The notes beneath the pieces are model-generated. The model saw only the letters and a program-made list of their open reading frames with translations, searched no databases and had not been told where the DNA came from. A stretch of DNA of 64,000 bases from JAAYJR01 sp964563975 (GTDB lineage: Bacteria > Bacteroidota > Bacteroidia > Bacteroidales > Prolixibacteraceae): the NCBI GenBank assembly GCA_964563975.1, contig CAZLZJ010000001.1, forward strand, positions 62,001 through 126,000, written 5' to 3'. Positions 44,576 through 55,400 of this stretch are shown piece by piece. The number at the start of each line of letters is the position of its first letter. The stretch's first letter is position 1. Both the position numbers and the translations under genes were made by a program.

Positions 44576-45334
44576 ATGGTAGAAATATGTGCCATTGCTT
44601 CAGGCAGTAACGGCAACTGCTATTATATAGGAGATGAGACGGAAGCTCTTCTTATTGATGCCGGAATCTCTTGTAAGCAGATCCTTCTCCGTATAAAAGA
44701 GAAAAACCTTAATCCGCAAAAAATAAAAGGTGTTTTTATCTCTCATGAACATAGCGACCATGTGAGGGGAGCCAGAGTGCTGGCTAAAAAACTTAACTGC
44801 CCGGTCTATATAACAGCAAAAACATACAACGCTCTCAGCAAAAATATGCGCCCGCCATGGCCTAAGTTTTTTAAGCCGGACACTTCAATCACCATTGGTG
44901 AATTTGCAATATTCCCTTTCCTGAAAAATCATGATGCTTCCGAACCATGTTCATTCAGGATCAGCCATCAGGGGAAAAATATTGGTGTTTTCACAGATAT
45001 CGGAGAGCCATGCTCAAATGTAATTAACAATCTGGCCATGTGCGATGTAGCTTTCGTTGAGTCAAACTATGACGAAAATATGCTGCAGGAAGGATCCTAC
45101 CCCTATTTGCTGAAGAAAAGAATTGCCTCTTCAAAAGGACATTTATCCAACTTGCAATCATTCAGACTGCTGCACGAAAATGCAGGAAACCGGATGAAGT
45201 GTGTATTTCTGAGCCATCTTTCTGCTGAAAATAACACTCCCCGGCTGGCATTGGAGGCACATCAACTCCTTATGTCAAAATTTGAAATAAAACTAACCTC
45301 AAGGTCGGGGCCGGGCGAGGTATTTATTTTATAG
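44576..45334 (+). CDS. Metallo-beta-lactamase-fold hydrolase (WalJ/YycJ-like)
   Basis: 252 residues. The di-metal site is intact: SHEHSDHVRG (HxHxDH), KNHDASEP, FTDIGEP and the C-terminal VFLSHLSAENN. The start ASGSNGNCYYI is typical of the YycJ/WalJ branch (putative 5'-exonuclease-type MBL). The role in the cell is not settled; homologues in Firmicutes coordinate cell-wall and replication functions. Confidence 0.9.
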   Translation: MVEICAIASGSNGNCYYIGDETEALLIDAGISCKQILLRIKEKNLNPQKIKGVFISHEHSDHVRGARVLAKKLNCPVYITAKTYNALSKNMRPPWPKFFKPDTSITIGEFAIFPFLKNHDASEPCSFRISHQGKNIGVFTDIGEPCSNVINNLAMCDVAFVESNYDENMLQEGSYPYLLKKRIASSKGHLSNLQSFRLLHENAGNRMKCVFLSHLSAENNTPRLALEAHQLLMSKFEIKLTSRSGPGEVFIL

Positions 45335-45376
45335 CTTTATCCCGGAAAATTTATATTATCTAAAGAGCAGTAAAAA

Positions 45377-46702
45377 TTGTTACTAAAAAAGTATACAGAC
45401 AATATTTCCGGGCTGCAGATATTTCAGATATTCAGATATGGTGTTCTGCTGCTTATAAGTATTGTCTTTGCAAAAAGTAATCTTACAACCGAAGCTATTG
45501 GTGAATATGAATTTTTTATGTTCTTTTCCGCACTGATATGCTCTTTCTGGATTAACGGTCTGATCCAATCATTCCTGCCTCTATATCATAACAACAATTC
45601 ATTAAAACCTGCAGCAGGCAGATCGCCGGCAATCTTTAATGCTTTCCTGTTAATAACAGCTTTCAGCCTGATATCAATAATTTTAATTTCTATTTTTAAG
45701 GAACTTATAATAAAAACATTAACAAAACCCGGAGAGTTTCAGGGCTTTAACTTTATTCTGCTCTATATCTTTTTCAGCACTCCTGCTTTTTTAATAGAAT
45801 ATATCTATTTATTGAAAAATCAACCGAAAAAAATATTAAAATACGGATTTATCACTTTTTCTCTGCAGCTCCTTTTTGTTTCAATGCCCATTGTTCTGGG
45901 TGGAACCATACAGCTCTCTTTTGCAGGATTAGTTGCTATTTCACTCATCCGGTATATCTGGATTCTTATTTTGATAAAAAAGTATTCGACACCGGTTTTT
46001 TCGATTGCATTCATAAAAGAACATTTATATCTGGCCCTGCCTTTGGTGTTCAGTGCTTTAATAGGCGGGTCAGCAACTTATGTTGATGGATTATTGGTTT
46101 TATTCAAATTTGATTCAGCCAAATTTGCACTGTTCAGTTATGGAGCACGTGAATTTCCTCTTGTATTACTGATGGCCAATGCCCTCAGTACAGCATTTAT
46201 TCCTGAATTTTCTGCCGGTAAAAATATTGAAAATACACTAAACTCATTAAAAAACAGATCTGCAAAGTTAATGCATCTGCTTTTCCCGGTAACAATGATA
46301 TTCTTATTGTGCAGCAGCCGGTTATATCCTTTAATATTTAACCGGAATTTTACTGAAAGTGCAGTAATTTTCAATATCTACCTCCTTCTTATAATAAGCA
46401 GATTAGTTTTCCCTCATACTGTTATCATAGGATTGAAAAAGATGAAAATCATAATGTATGCATCTCTTGTTGAATTAATGGTTAATATTTCATTAAGCAC
46501 TGTTTTTATCAATATCTGGGGTATCGAAGGTGTTGCATTTGCAACATTGATTGCTTACGCCACCCAAAAGATAATCTGGGTGGTTTATAATAAATTTGTT
46601 CTTGGAATACAACCGGCACAATATATTCCCGTACGGATATTCATAATTTATTCATTTATCACAATTGCTCTCTTTTTATTTATATATTTAAATATAGTTT
46701 AA
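45377..46702 (+). CDS. Polysaccharide/lipid flippase-like membrane protein (Wzx/MATE-MurJ superfamily)
   Basis: 441 residues, about 12-14 hydrophobic helices. It starts at TTG; the first in-frame ATG is about 47 codons in and would delete helix 1. The fold pattern is the polysaccharide biosynthesis (MOP) superfamily, with LALPLVFSALIGGSATYVDGLLVLF, SYGAREFPLVLLMANALSTAFIPEFS and NIYLLLIISRLVFPHTVIIGLKK. It is likely an O-antigen or other lipid-linked sugar exporter. A class I methyltransferase with a zinc ribbon lies 37 bp downstream. Confidence 0.8.
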   Translation: MLLKKYTDNISGLQIFQIFRYGVLLLISIVFAKSNLTTEAIGEYEFFMFFSALICSFWINGLIQSFLPLYHNNNSLKPAAGRSPAIFNAFLLITAFSLISIILISIFKELIIKTLTKPGEFQGFNFILLYIFFSTPAFLIEYIYLLKNQPKKILKYGFITFSLQLLFVSMPIVLGGTIQLSFAGLVAISLIRYIWILILIKKYSTPVFSIAFIKEHLYLALPLVFSALIGGSATYVDGLLVLFKFDSAKFALFSYGAREFPLVLLMANALSTAFIPEFSAGKNIENTLNSLKNRSAKLMHLLFPVTMIFLLCSSRLYPLIFNRNFTESAVIFNIYLLLIISRLVFPHTVIIGLKKMKIIMYASLVELMVNISLSTVFINIWGIEGVAFATLIAYATQKIIWVVYNKFVLGIQPAQYIPVRIFIIYSFITIALFLFIYLNIV

Positions 46703-46739
46703 AAATCATATAATTTTATATCCTTTCATACAAACCGAA

Positions 46740-47657
46740 ATGTCAGCCAAAAATATACTGGAAATATTGCAATGCCCTGCCTGCAATGCCGGTGATTTAT
46801 TACTATCGCCTGAAAACAACAGATTAACCTGTAAAAATTGCAGCACAATTTATAATGTTACCGATACAGTTCCTTCTTTTATTCTTAAAAAAGATAATGC
46901 CCCTCCCGTGGCTTCAAAGATTCATATAAATCAAGGTACAACATTCAATTATATTGACCATTATCAAAAAGATGCAGCAGAGTACGATTATTTTGCTAAA
47001 CGTGATAATGAAACTGAACATTTGGACCGAAGGATAAGAGAATATATAGCATCATTTATAAATGGCGCCACCGGCAACATTTTAGATGCAGGTTGTGGAA
47101 AAGCCTGGGTATCACAACTATTTTGTCCTAAAGGTTTCAATGTAATTTCTATGGATATCTCTTTTGAAAATACATCGCGTGCCCTGAAAAAGTACCCGTT
47201 CCCAAACCATTCGGCCGTTATTGCGGATGTTTATGCCCTGCCCTTTAAAGAAAAAAGTTTCGACTATATAGTAGCATCAGAGGTAATCGAACATATTGTG
47301 GATCCCTCAGATTTTGTAAGATGCCTCTTCAGGGTATTAAAACCCGGGGGAATACTGCTGGTAACAACACCTTATAAGGAGAAACCTGCCTATTCTCTGT
47401 GTATACATTGCAATAAACCTACCCCGTTCAATGCCCACTTACACTCTTTCGACGAGCATAAATTACAATCCCTGTATAGTGCAAAAGATTTGAAAAAATT
47501 TGATTATAAAACTTTTGGAAATAAAATCTTAATTCATTTCAGAATGCACCATATCTTAAAATATTTTAGTTTTCAACTATGGAAGACTTTCGATAAATTT
47601 ATCAATATAGTTTATAATGCACCGGTTAGGGTTTTAGCCAAATGGGAAAAAAGTTAA
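46740..47657 (+). CDS. SAM-dependent class I methyltransferase with N-terminal zinc ribbon (Trm112-like)
   Basis: 305 residues. The zinc ribbon has CPACN near residue 14 and CKNCS near residue 31. The methyltransferase domain follows: NILDAGCGKAWVSQLF (SAM motif I), VISMDIS, SAVIADVYALPF, FDYIVASEVIEHIVDP and RVLKPGGILLVTTPYKE. Substrate unknown. Position after a flippase gene suggests a sugar, polyprenyl or quinone-type target; other options include small molecules. Confidence 0.88.
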   Translation: MSAKNILEILQCPACNAGDLLLSPENNRLTCKNCSTIYNVTDTVPSFILKKDNAPPVASKIHINQGTTFNYIDHYQKDAAEYDYFAKRDNETEHLDRRIREYIASFINGATGNILDAGCGKAWVSQLFCPKGFNVISMDISFENTSRALKKYPFPNHSAVIADVYALPFKEKSFDYIVASEVIEHIVDPSDFVRCLFRVLKPGGILLVTTPYKEKPAYSLCIHCNKPTPFNAHLHSFDEHKLQSLYSAKDLKKFDYKTFGNKILIHFRMHHILKYFSFQLWKTFDKFINIVYNAPVRVLAKWEKS

Positions 47658-47693
47658 TAATTTTTCACTTATCTTTGCTTAAAATGCAAGCCT

Positions 47694-48830
47694 ATGCATA
47701 TAAAAGGAATAACCCGTAATACCCTGCTGATAACCGGCGGACTGTTTCTGATCTTCCTTATATGGTATTTCAGTGCAATAGTCACATATATACTGATCTC
47801 TGTTGTGCTGGCTTTTATTGGCAGACCTCTGGTAAAATGGCTTTCTCTGCTGCATGTTAAAAAAATTTACCTCCCAAAAGGAGTAGCTGCACTGATTACA
47901 CTCATTATAATGTGGTTTGTTCTGTTTGCCCTTTTTAGATTTATAATACCACTTCTGATAAAAGAGTTGGAAACTTTGTCACAAATTGACATCAAAGCCC
48001 TTATAAACTATATTGAAGAGCCCCTTACCAAACTCCTGAGATTATCGGGTGATGAAAGTCTGCTTCTGGAAAATAAAACATTTATGGATGTGTTGACAGA
48101 AAGAGTAAGTTCAAAATTTGATCTTTCCGGGTTGTCAAATGTTTTTGTTTATGTGGCAGGAACAGTCGGTGATTTTCTGATAGCGGTATTTTCTATCTCC
48201 TTCATTACATTTTTCTTTCTGAAAGAAAAGAGTATGTTTAAAGAAGGTATCCTGCTTATTGTTCCTACAGAGTTTGAAGAAAAGGTGGCAAATATACTTG
48301 ATTCAATATCCTACCTTTTAAGAAGGTATTTCCTGGGTATTATTCTTGAAGTATTTATGGTGGGACTATTAGTTACACTCGGACTAACAATTGCAGGCAT
48401 TGAATTCAACCATGCTGTTATTATTGGGTTCTTCTGCGGCCTTTTCAATGTGATTCCATATTTAGGACCGTGGATGGGGGCTGTTACAGGCCTTCTCATT
48501 GGTGCTGCCATAAATATAAATGCAAATTTTATGGATCATACCCTCCCTTTGCTGGGTTTGATGTCTATTGTATTTTTATCAGTACAGATTATTGACAATG
48601 TGCTCTTTCAACCTCTGATCTATTCCAGCAGCGTTAAGGCGCATCCATTGGAAATATTTTTAGTGATTATGGCAGCAGGCAGCCTTGCGGGAATATTGGG
48701 TATGTTTCTGGCTATACCGGCATATACCATAATCAGAGTTATTGCAAAAGAGTTTTTTGATAATATGAAATTAGTAAGAAAACTGACTGAAAGTCTTAAC
48801 AAAGAAGGTGATAAATCAAAAAACCAATGA
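47694..48830 (+). CDS. AI-2E family transporter (PerM-like)
   Basis: 378 residues. Eight or so hydrophobic helices with the family core LLVTLGLTIAGIEFNHAVIIGFFCGLFNVIPYLGPWMGAVTG and LLGLMSIVFLSVQIIDNVLFQPLIYSSSVKAHPLEIFLVIMAAGSLAGILGMFLAIPAYTIIRVI (each read as shorter conserved blocks, e.g. NVIPYLGPWMG). Known members export small hydrophobic or cationic molecules or antiport Na+/H+; the substrate here is unknown. It is followed 81 bp later by an ABC exporter. Confidence 0.93.
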   Translation: MHIKGITRNTLLITGGLFLIFLIWYFSAIVTYILISVVLAFIGRPLVKWLSLLHVKKIYLPKGVAALITLIIMWFVLFALFRFIIPLLIKELETLSQIDIKALINYIEEPLTKLLRLSGDESLLLENKTFMDVLTERVSSKFDLSGLSNVFVYVAGTVGDFLIAVFSISFITFFFLKEKSMFKEGILLIVPTEFEEKVANILDSISYLLRRYFLGIILEVFMVGLLVTLGLTIAGIEFNHAVIIGFFCGLFNVIPYLGPWMGAVTGLLIGAAININANFMDHTLPLLGLMSIVFLSVQIIDNVLFQPLIYSSSVKAHPLEIFLVIMAAGSLAGILGMFLAIPAYTIIRVIAKEFFDNMKLVRKLTESLNKEGDKSKNQ

Positions 48831-48911
48831 AAAACCGGCGGGAAAATAATAAGACGGTATCTGACTTTAAAAAATAACTCCTTTTATAAAGAGACCAAAA
48901 AATATCTGTTA

Positions 48912-49841
48912 ATGGACTTTTTTGAAACAAAAAAAATAACAAAGGTTTTTGCTGCAACCAAAGCTCTTACAGATGTGAGTATTTCTGTAAAAAAACAGAG
49001 TATCTTCGGACTGCTGGGCCCAAACGGAGCGGGAAAAACTACTTTAATTCGCATTATTAATCAAATAACTGCACCCGATTCCGGAGAGATATTCCTGCAG
49101 GGCAGGAAAATGAGATCATCTGATGTTGCCCTTATCGGGTACCTGCCCGAAGAGAGGGGGCTCTATCCGAAAATAAAAATAGGAGAACAGGCTGTCTATC
49201 TGGCACAGCTAAAAGGACTAAGCAGGCACGATGCTGTTGCCTCACTGAAAAAGTGGTTTGTAAAGTTTGAAATAATGGATTGGTGGAATAAAAAGGTTGA
49301 AGAATTATCAAAGGGAATGCAACAAAAAGTGCAGTTTATTACCACCGTTGCCCATAACCCGAAACTTTTAATCTTTGATGAACCATTCAGTGGATTTGAT
49401 CCTATCAATACCGCTCTACTAAAAAAAGAGATACTCAGCTTACGTGAAAATGGAGCAACAATTATATTCTCAACACACAATATGGCTTCTGTTGAAGAGT
49501 TGTGTGACCATATTGCCCTGATAAATAAATCAGCCAAAATAGTCGACGGTCCGACAAATGAGATCCGCGAAAAATATAAGTCAAATATATTTGAAATTGT
49601 TTATAAAGGTGAACCTGCAGATCTATACGGCGTATTAGAAGGTCGTTATAAAATATTGGATCGGTTTACAAGTAATAACAGTAACAGGGTAACTGTTCAA
49701 AATACCATAAAAGATGCAGGTAATCAGCTTCTCAAAGAAATTATACCAATTGTTGACATAGTTACATTCAGAGAGATCATTCCCGGAATGAACGACGTAT
49801 TTATTAAAGCTGTTGAAGAAGATAACCCCTCAAACAGATAA
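48912..49841 (+). CDS. ABC transporter ATP-binding protein (NatA-like)
   Basis: 309 residues. Walker A GPNGAGKTTLI, Q-loop region EERGLYPKI, signature LSKGMQQKVQ, Walker B LLIFDEPFSGFDP and the switch His in FSTHNMAS. The C-terminal about 85 residues are a DUF4162-like domain found in NatA and BcrA-type ATPases. The permease gene follows with its ATG directly after the stop codon. Likely function is drug/sodium/lipid export. Confidence 0.94.
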   Translation: MDFFETKKITKVFAATKALTDVSISVKKQSIFGLLGPNGAGKTTLIRIINQITAPDSGEIFLQGRKMRSSDVALIGYLPEERGLYPKIKIGEQAVYLAQLKGLSRHDAVASLKKWFVKFEIMDWWNKKVEELSKGMQQKVQFITTVAHNPKLLIFDEPFSGFDPINTALLKKEILSLRENGATIIFSTHNMASVEELCDHIALINKSAKIVDGPTNEIREKYKSNIFEIVYKGEPADLYGVLEGRYKILDRFTSNNSNRVTVQNTIKDAGNQLLKEIIPIVDIVTFREIIPGMNDVFIKAVEEDNPSNR

Positions 49842-49842
49842 A

Positions 49843-51186
49843 ATGAACAAGACACTATTAATACTGAAACAGGAATATTTAAAAAGGGTAACCCGAAAAT
49901 CATTTATTATTTTAACCTTATTGGTACCATTACTTTTTGCGGGGATGTTTGCCTTGATAATATGGCTGTCCGTAAAAGAAGATAAACAGGAGCGCTTAAT
50001 TGCCGTCTATGACGCATCAGCCCTTTTCCTGGGTACTCTTGACGATCCCGAAGGATTGACAAAATTTCATTTTATCCCGGCAAAAGAATTTGATAAGGTT
50101 AAATCCAATCTTAAGGAAAATGGATTTTACGCCCTTCTCTTTATTCCTGATAATATTTTTTCAACCGGAACAGCACAACTGATTTCAGAAAAACAGGTTC
50201 CCATCGAACTAAACGAACAGATTGAAAGTAAGCTCAGCAATATTATCGAAAGTGAAAAACGAAATAAAATAATATCTGAAACCGGTATTCCTGACTTGGA
50301 AAAGCGCCTTGCTGCCACCCGAACCCGTGTTAAATTAAGCACCCTTAAAGTTACCGAAAGCGGAGATACTACAAAAAGCTCCTCTGAAATAGCATTTATT
50401 GCAAGCTATGCAATGGGATTTCTCATATATTTTTTCGTTTTTATGTATGGCTCGATGGTTATGCGAAGTGTTATGGAAGAAAAAAAATCACGTATTATCG
50501 AAGTTATTATATCTTCTGTGAAACCGATCCAGCTGATGGCAGGCAAAATAATTGGAACAGCCCTTGTAGGGCTCACCCAGGTTGCCATTTGGGCAATTAT
50601 AGGTTCAGTTGCCTTAGTTATGGTGCCGGGACTGCTGATTTCCGGAAATACAATCGAAATAGGACAAAGCATAATGGAAAACCAGCAACAATTTAACAGT
50701 CAGCTGCCCCAAATTGCAGACCAGGCCGGTTTAGCAACTATCCTGGAAATGATAGGAAATTTAAATTTAGGGCTGATCATTTTTTCATTTATATTCTATT
50801 TCCTTGCCGGATATCTGCTGTACAGCTCCCTCCTTGGAGCAATTGGAGCTGCTGTCGACAATGATGAAGATTCACAACAATTGGTTTTTCCCATAACAAT
50901 TCCTCTTATCCTATCAATAATATTACTGTTCCCCATTGCCAGAAACCCTGAAGGGCCCATAGCTTTTTGGGGCTCAATGATTCCATTTACCTCACCGGTA
51001 GCCATGCTGGCCCGCATTCCGTATGAAATACCTGTATGGGAGCTTCTTCTTTCAATGACCCTTCTCATAATTACCACTATCGGAGCTATCTGGATTGCTG
51101 CAAAAATTTATAAAACAGGGTTATTGCTTTACGGGAAAAAAATAACCTTAAAAGAGCTGGTGAAATGGATCAGATATAAAAATTAA
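49843..51186 (+). CDS. ABC transporter permease (NatB/ABC-2 type)
   Basis: 447 residues from the ATG at 49843. A TTG start 30 bases upstream would overlap the ATPase gene. One N-terminal helix, a large extracytoplasmic domain of about 150 residues (LLVPLLFAGMFALIIWLSV to SSEIAFIAS), then five or six C-terminal helices, the ABC-2 arrangement (FVFMYGSMVMRSVMEEKKSRIIEVIISSVKP). It pairs with the NatA-like ATPase. Substrate unknown. Confidence 0.92.
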   Translation: MNKTLLILKQEYLKRVTRKSFIILTLLVPLLFAGMFALIIWLSVKEDKQERLIAVYDASALFLGTLDDPEGLTKFHFIPAKEFDKVKSNLKENGFYALLFIPDNIFSTGTAQLISEKQVPIELNEQIESKLSNIIESEKRNKIISETGIPDLEKRLAATRTRVKLSTLKVTESGDTTKSSSEIAFIASYAMGFLIYFFVFMYGSMVMRSVMEEKKSRIIEVIISSVKPIQLMAGKIIGTALVGLTQVAIWAIIGSVALVMVPGLLISGNTIEIGQSIMENQQQFNSQLPQIADQAGLATILEMIGNLNLGLIIFSFIFYFLAGYLLYSSLLGAIGAAVDNDEDSQQLVFPITIPLILSIILLFPIARNPEGPIAFWGSMIPFTSPVAMLARIPYEIPVWELLLSMTLLIITTIGAIWIAAKIYKTGLLLYGKKITLKELVKWIRYKN

Positions 51187-51195
51187 TCATATTTT

Positions 51196-52107
51196 ATGAA
51201 AGCTAACAACATTTTAGAGACTATTGGAAATACACCCCATGTAAAAATAAACCGGCTTTTCCCTGCCGGTTATGAAGTGTGGGTAAAAGTTGAAAAAACC
51301 AATCCGGGAGGAAGTATTAAAGACCGCATTGCTCTGTCTATGGTGGAGGATGCTGAAAACAAAGGGTTATTAAATCCCGGCTCAGTGATTATAGAACCTA
51401 CTTCGGGAAATACAGGAATAGGACTTGCATTGGTTGCCGCAGTAAAGGGTTACCGCTTGATCCTTACCATGCCCGAATCGATGTCTGTGGAGAGGCGGCA
51501 GGTGTTAAATGCCCTTGGGGCAGAGTTAGTGCTTACCCCAAAAGAAAAAGGGATGAACGGTTCAATTGATAAAGCCAAAGAGCTGGCGTCCCGGATAAAA
51601 AAATCATGGATCCCTTTTCAATTTAAAAATCCGGCAAATATTGACGTTCACCGGAGAAAAACCGCAACGGAAATTTTAAAAGATTTTCCCGGCGGATTAG
51701 ACTATTTGATTTCGGGTGTTGGTACGGGAGGTCATATCAGCGGTGTAGCAGAAACATTAAAAAAAGAGTTCCCGGAACTGAAAGTATTTGCAGTAGAACC
51801 ATCTGAAAGTCCCGTAATCAGTGGTGGCCAACCGGGGCCTCATAAGATACAGGGAATAGGAGCAGGTTTTATTCCGGAAAACCTGAAAACAGAACTGCTC
51901 GACGGTACAATAACAGTATCTAAAGAAGAGGCATATGAATATGCAAAAAAAGCAGCCACAATGGAAGGCTTATTTATCGGAATATCATCCGGAGCCTCAC
52001 TGGCTGCTATAGCAAAAAAGCTTCATGAAGTGCCGGAAGGATCACGGATATTAACCTTTATATATGACCATGGAGAAAGATATCTCTCAATACCTGATCT
52101 ATATTAA
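51196..52107 (+). CDS. cysK: Cysteine synthase (O-acetylserine sulfhydrylase)
   Basis: 303 residues. PLP Lys42 lies in [14 protein letters not shown], with [16 protein letters not shown], the [18 protein letters not shown] phosphate loop and [13 protein letters not shown]. Matches CysK rather than cystathionine synthase by length, with no CBS domains. It produces cysteine from O-acetylserine and sulfide. Convergent with the DUF3467 gene, 6 bp away. Confidence 0.94.
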   Translation: MKANNILETIGNTPHVKINRLFPAGYEVWVKVEKTNPGGSIKDRIALSMVEDAENKGLLNPGSVIIEPTSGNTGIGLALVAAVKGYRLILTMPESMSVERRQVLNALGAELVLTPKEKGMNGSIDKAKELASRIKKSWIPFQFKNPANIDVHRRKTATEILKDFPGGLDYLISGVGTGGHISGVAETLKKEFPELKVFAVEPSESPVISGGQPGPHKIQGIGAGFIPENLKTELLDGTITVSKEEAYEYAKKAATMEGLFIGISSGASLAAIAKKLHEVPEGSRILTFIYDHGERYLSIPDLY

Positions 52108-52113
52108 AAGTAT

Positions 52114-52437
52114 TTATGCCTGCGCCGTGGGTCCGCCAAAACTTAAAGGCGGCATAGATGGATCAGAACCCGGCATAAAATTTTTTATCTGTCCGTGAAC
52201 AGCTTCATATTTTTTAATATTATCCTGCAAAGCCAATAACAAACGTTTTGCATGCCCGGGAGTAAGTATCACTCTGGATTTCACATTAGCTTTTGGAATA
52301 CCCGGCATAATCCTGATAAAGTCGATAATAAACTCGGAAGCAGAATGGGTAATCACTGCAAGATTGGAGTATATACCCTGAGCCACTTCCTCATTGAGCT
52401 CAATATTCAGCTGTTGTTTTTTCTTTTGATCGTCCAT
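52114..52437 (-). CDS. DUF3467-family protein
   Basis: 107 residues. Conserved core LNIELNEEVAQGIYSNLAVITHSASEFIIDFIRIMPGIPKANVKSRVILTPGHAKRLLLALQDNI (blocks such as GIYSNLAVITHS, EFIIDF and ILTPGHAKRLL). Found next to rpoC in many Bacteroidota; function unknown. There are no cysteines or membrane segments. It starts 10 bp after the rpoC stop, so it is probably the last gene of the ribosomal/RNA polymerase operon. Confidence 0.9.
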   Translation of the reverse strand: MDDQKKKQQLNIELNEEVAQGIYSNLAVITHSASEFIIDFIRIMPGIPKANVKSRVILTPGHAKRLLLALQDNIKKYEAVHGQIKNFMPGSDPSMPPLSFGGPTAQA

Positions 52438-52447
52438 AATATTATAC

Positions 52448-55400
52448 TTAAATGCTTCTTTTCATTTCAATCATCCGGTCATACTCCTCCTTTGAACCGA
52501 CAATCAGACTCTTATACTCTTTCAGTCCGGTACCGGCCGGAATAAGATGTCCGCAAATTACATTCTCTTTCAGTCCGTCAAGGAAATCTGTTTTCCCGTG
52601 AATAGCCGCTTCATTAAGCACTTTTGTTGTCTCCTGGAAGGAAGCGGCCGACAGCCAGCTTCTTGTCTGAAGTGCAGCTCTTGTAATACCCTGCAAAACC
52701 TGACTGGAAGTTGCGGGAATGGCATCTCTTGCCTCTATCAGCTTTTTATCTTTCCTTCTCAGCTGTGAGTTTTCATCCCTTAACCTCCTGGAAGAAATTA
52801 TCTGACCCGATTTTAACCCTTCGGAATTACCAGGGTCAATAACAACTTTCTTATTCCAGATCCAGTCATTTTCCGATATAAATTCACTTTTATCCACTAC
52901 CTGCTTTTCTAAGAATCTGGTATCTCCCGGGTCTTCAATTTCAACTTTCCTCATCATCTGCCGGATAATAACCTCAAAGTGTTTATCATTGATCTTAACA
53001 CCCTGCATACGGTAAACATCCTGAACCTCATTCAAAATGTACTCCTGTACAGCTGTAGGGCCTTTAATGGCCAATATATCTGCAGGGGTGATCGCTCCGT
53101 CCGACAGAGGTGTTCCCGCCCTGATATAGTCGTTTTCCTGCACAAGTATCTGCTTTGAAAGCGGAACAAGATATTTTTTAACATTATCTGTTTTCGAAGA
53201 GATGATAATTTCTCTGTTACCCCTTTTTATTTTCCCAAGTGAGACTTCTCCGTCAATTTCTGAAACAACCGCCGGATTTGAAGGGTTACGTGCTTCAAAC
53301 AGCTCTGTAACTCTGGGCAAACCACCTGTTATATCACCGGCTTTTCCTGCAGCTCTCGGTATCTTCACCAATACCATCCCTGCATTCACATTCTGTCCGG
53401 AAGTAACTGCAATATGGCCTCCAACAGGCAGGTTATAAGAACGTATCTGAACCCCGTCCCTATCTAACAATTTCAAAGCAGGGTTCTTTGTTTTATCCCT
53501 TGTTTCAATTATCACTTTTTCACTATAACCGGTCTGCTCATCAGACTCCTCACGATAGGTAACCCCTTCAACCAGGTGTTCAAACTCTACCTTGCCTTCA
53601 AATTCACTAATAATAACTCCATTAAACGGGTCCCATTCACAAATTAACTTCCCTTTCCTGACTTCATCACCACTCTTAACATATAATTTTGAACCATAGG
53701 GTAATGGATGAGAAGATAACGGTATCTGTGTATTTTTGTCAATAATTTTTAATTCTGCCAACCGGCTTACAACCACATACACAAGTTTACCTTCACTGTT
53801 ATGAAGCGGAACCGAACGCAATTCATCTATTTGAACAATACCGTCATAACGTGCTTCAATTTCAGACTGAGCAGAAATATTTCCTGCAATACCTCCAACA
53901 TGGAAAGTACGAAGTGTTAACTGTGTACCGGGTTCACCGATCGACTGAGCTGCAATTACACCTACAGATTCCCCTTTTTGTACCATTTTGCCGGTAGCAA
54001 GATTCCTTCCGTAACATTTGGTACACACTCCGGTCTGTGCTTCGCATGTAAGAACCGAACGTATTTCTATACTCTCTAATGGAGAATCTTCGATTGCCAG
54101 AGCAACCTCTTCAGTTATCTCACTACCGGATTTAACAATCAGATCCCCATTAAGAGGATGGTAGATATCATGAACCGAAGTTCTGCCAACTATCCTTTCA
54201 TACAGAGAGGCAACTACCTCCTCATTATTCTTTATTGCAGTGGCAACAATTCCTCTTAATGTTCCGCAATCTTCTTCAGAAACTATAACATCCTGCGAAA
54301 CATCAACAAGACGACGAGTCAGATATCCCGCATCGGCAGTTTTCAGCGCAGTGTCTGCCAAACCTTTACGGGCTCCGTGAGTTGAAATAAAGTATTCCAA
54401 AACCGATAACCCCTCTTTAAAATTGGCAAGAATGGGGTTCTCAATAATCTGCGAACCGGTTGACCCTGATTTTTGCGGTTTAGCCATCAATCCCCTCATC
54501 CCGCATAACTGCCTGATCTGCTCTTTAGAGCCTCTTGCTCCGGAATCAAGCATCATATATATTGAATTAAAACCCTGCTTATCGGTACTTAGGGTTTTCA
54601 TCACTGAATATGTCAGCTTCGAGTTTGCATGTGTCCAAATATCAATAACCTGATTATATCTTTCATTATTGGTTATAAAACCCATATTGTAGTTGCCCAC
54701 AACCTCATCAACCTCATTATAGCTATTTTCAACTATATCTTCCTTATCGGGCGGAACAATAACATCATCAAGATTAAAAGAAAGCCCGCCCCTGTATGCC
54801 ATATGATAGCCCAGGTCCTTAATAGCATCAAGAAATACAACTGTTTCAGCATTTCCGCACCTATTAAATACATCGGAAATAATTGACCTCAATGATTTCT
54901 TGGTAAGAAGCTGATTGATATATCCAACCTCCCGGGGTACATATTCATTAAAAAGAACTCTTCCTACTGTTGTTTCAACAATATGTTTAAAATATTCGCC
55001 ATTATCGTCGATATCTTCCACTTTTACCTTTACAATTGCATGAAGCCCGACTACCCTTTCTGAATATGCAATAGTCACCTCTTCGGGTGAATAAAATGTC
55101 ATACCTTCACCCTTTGAATTGTCTCTTTGTTTAGTCATATAATAGAGCCCCAACACCATATCCTGCGAAGGCACATGAATTGGAGCACCATTGGCAGGAT
55201 TAAGAAGGTTATGTGAAGAAAGCATCAGCAACTGGGCTTCAAGAATAGCAGCATTTCCCAATGGGAGGTGTACTGCCATCTGATCACCGTCAAAATCGGC
55301 ATTAAACCCGGTACAAACCAACGGATGAAGCTGAATGGCTTTTCCTTCGATCATTACAGGCTGAAATGCCTGGATTGAAAGCCTGTGCAGTGTAGGAGCA

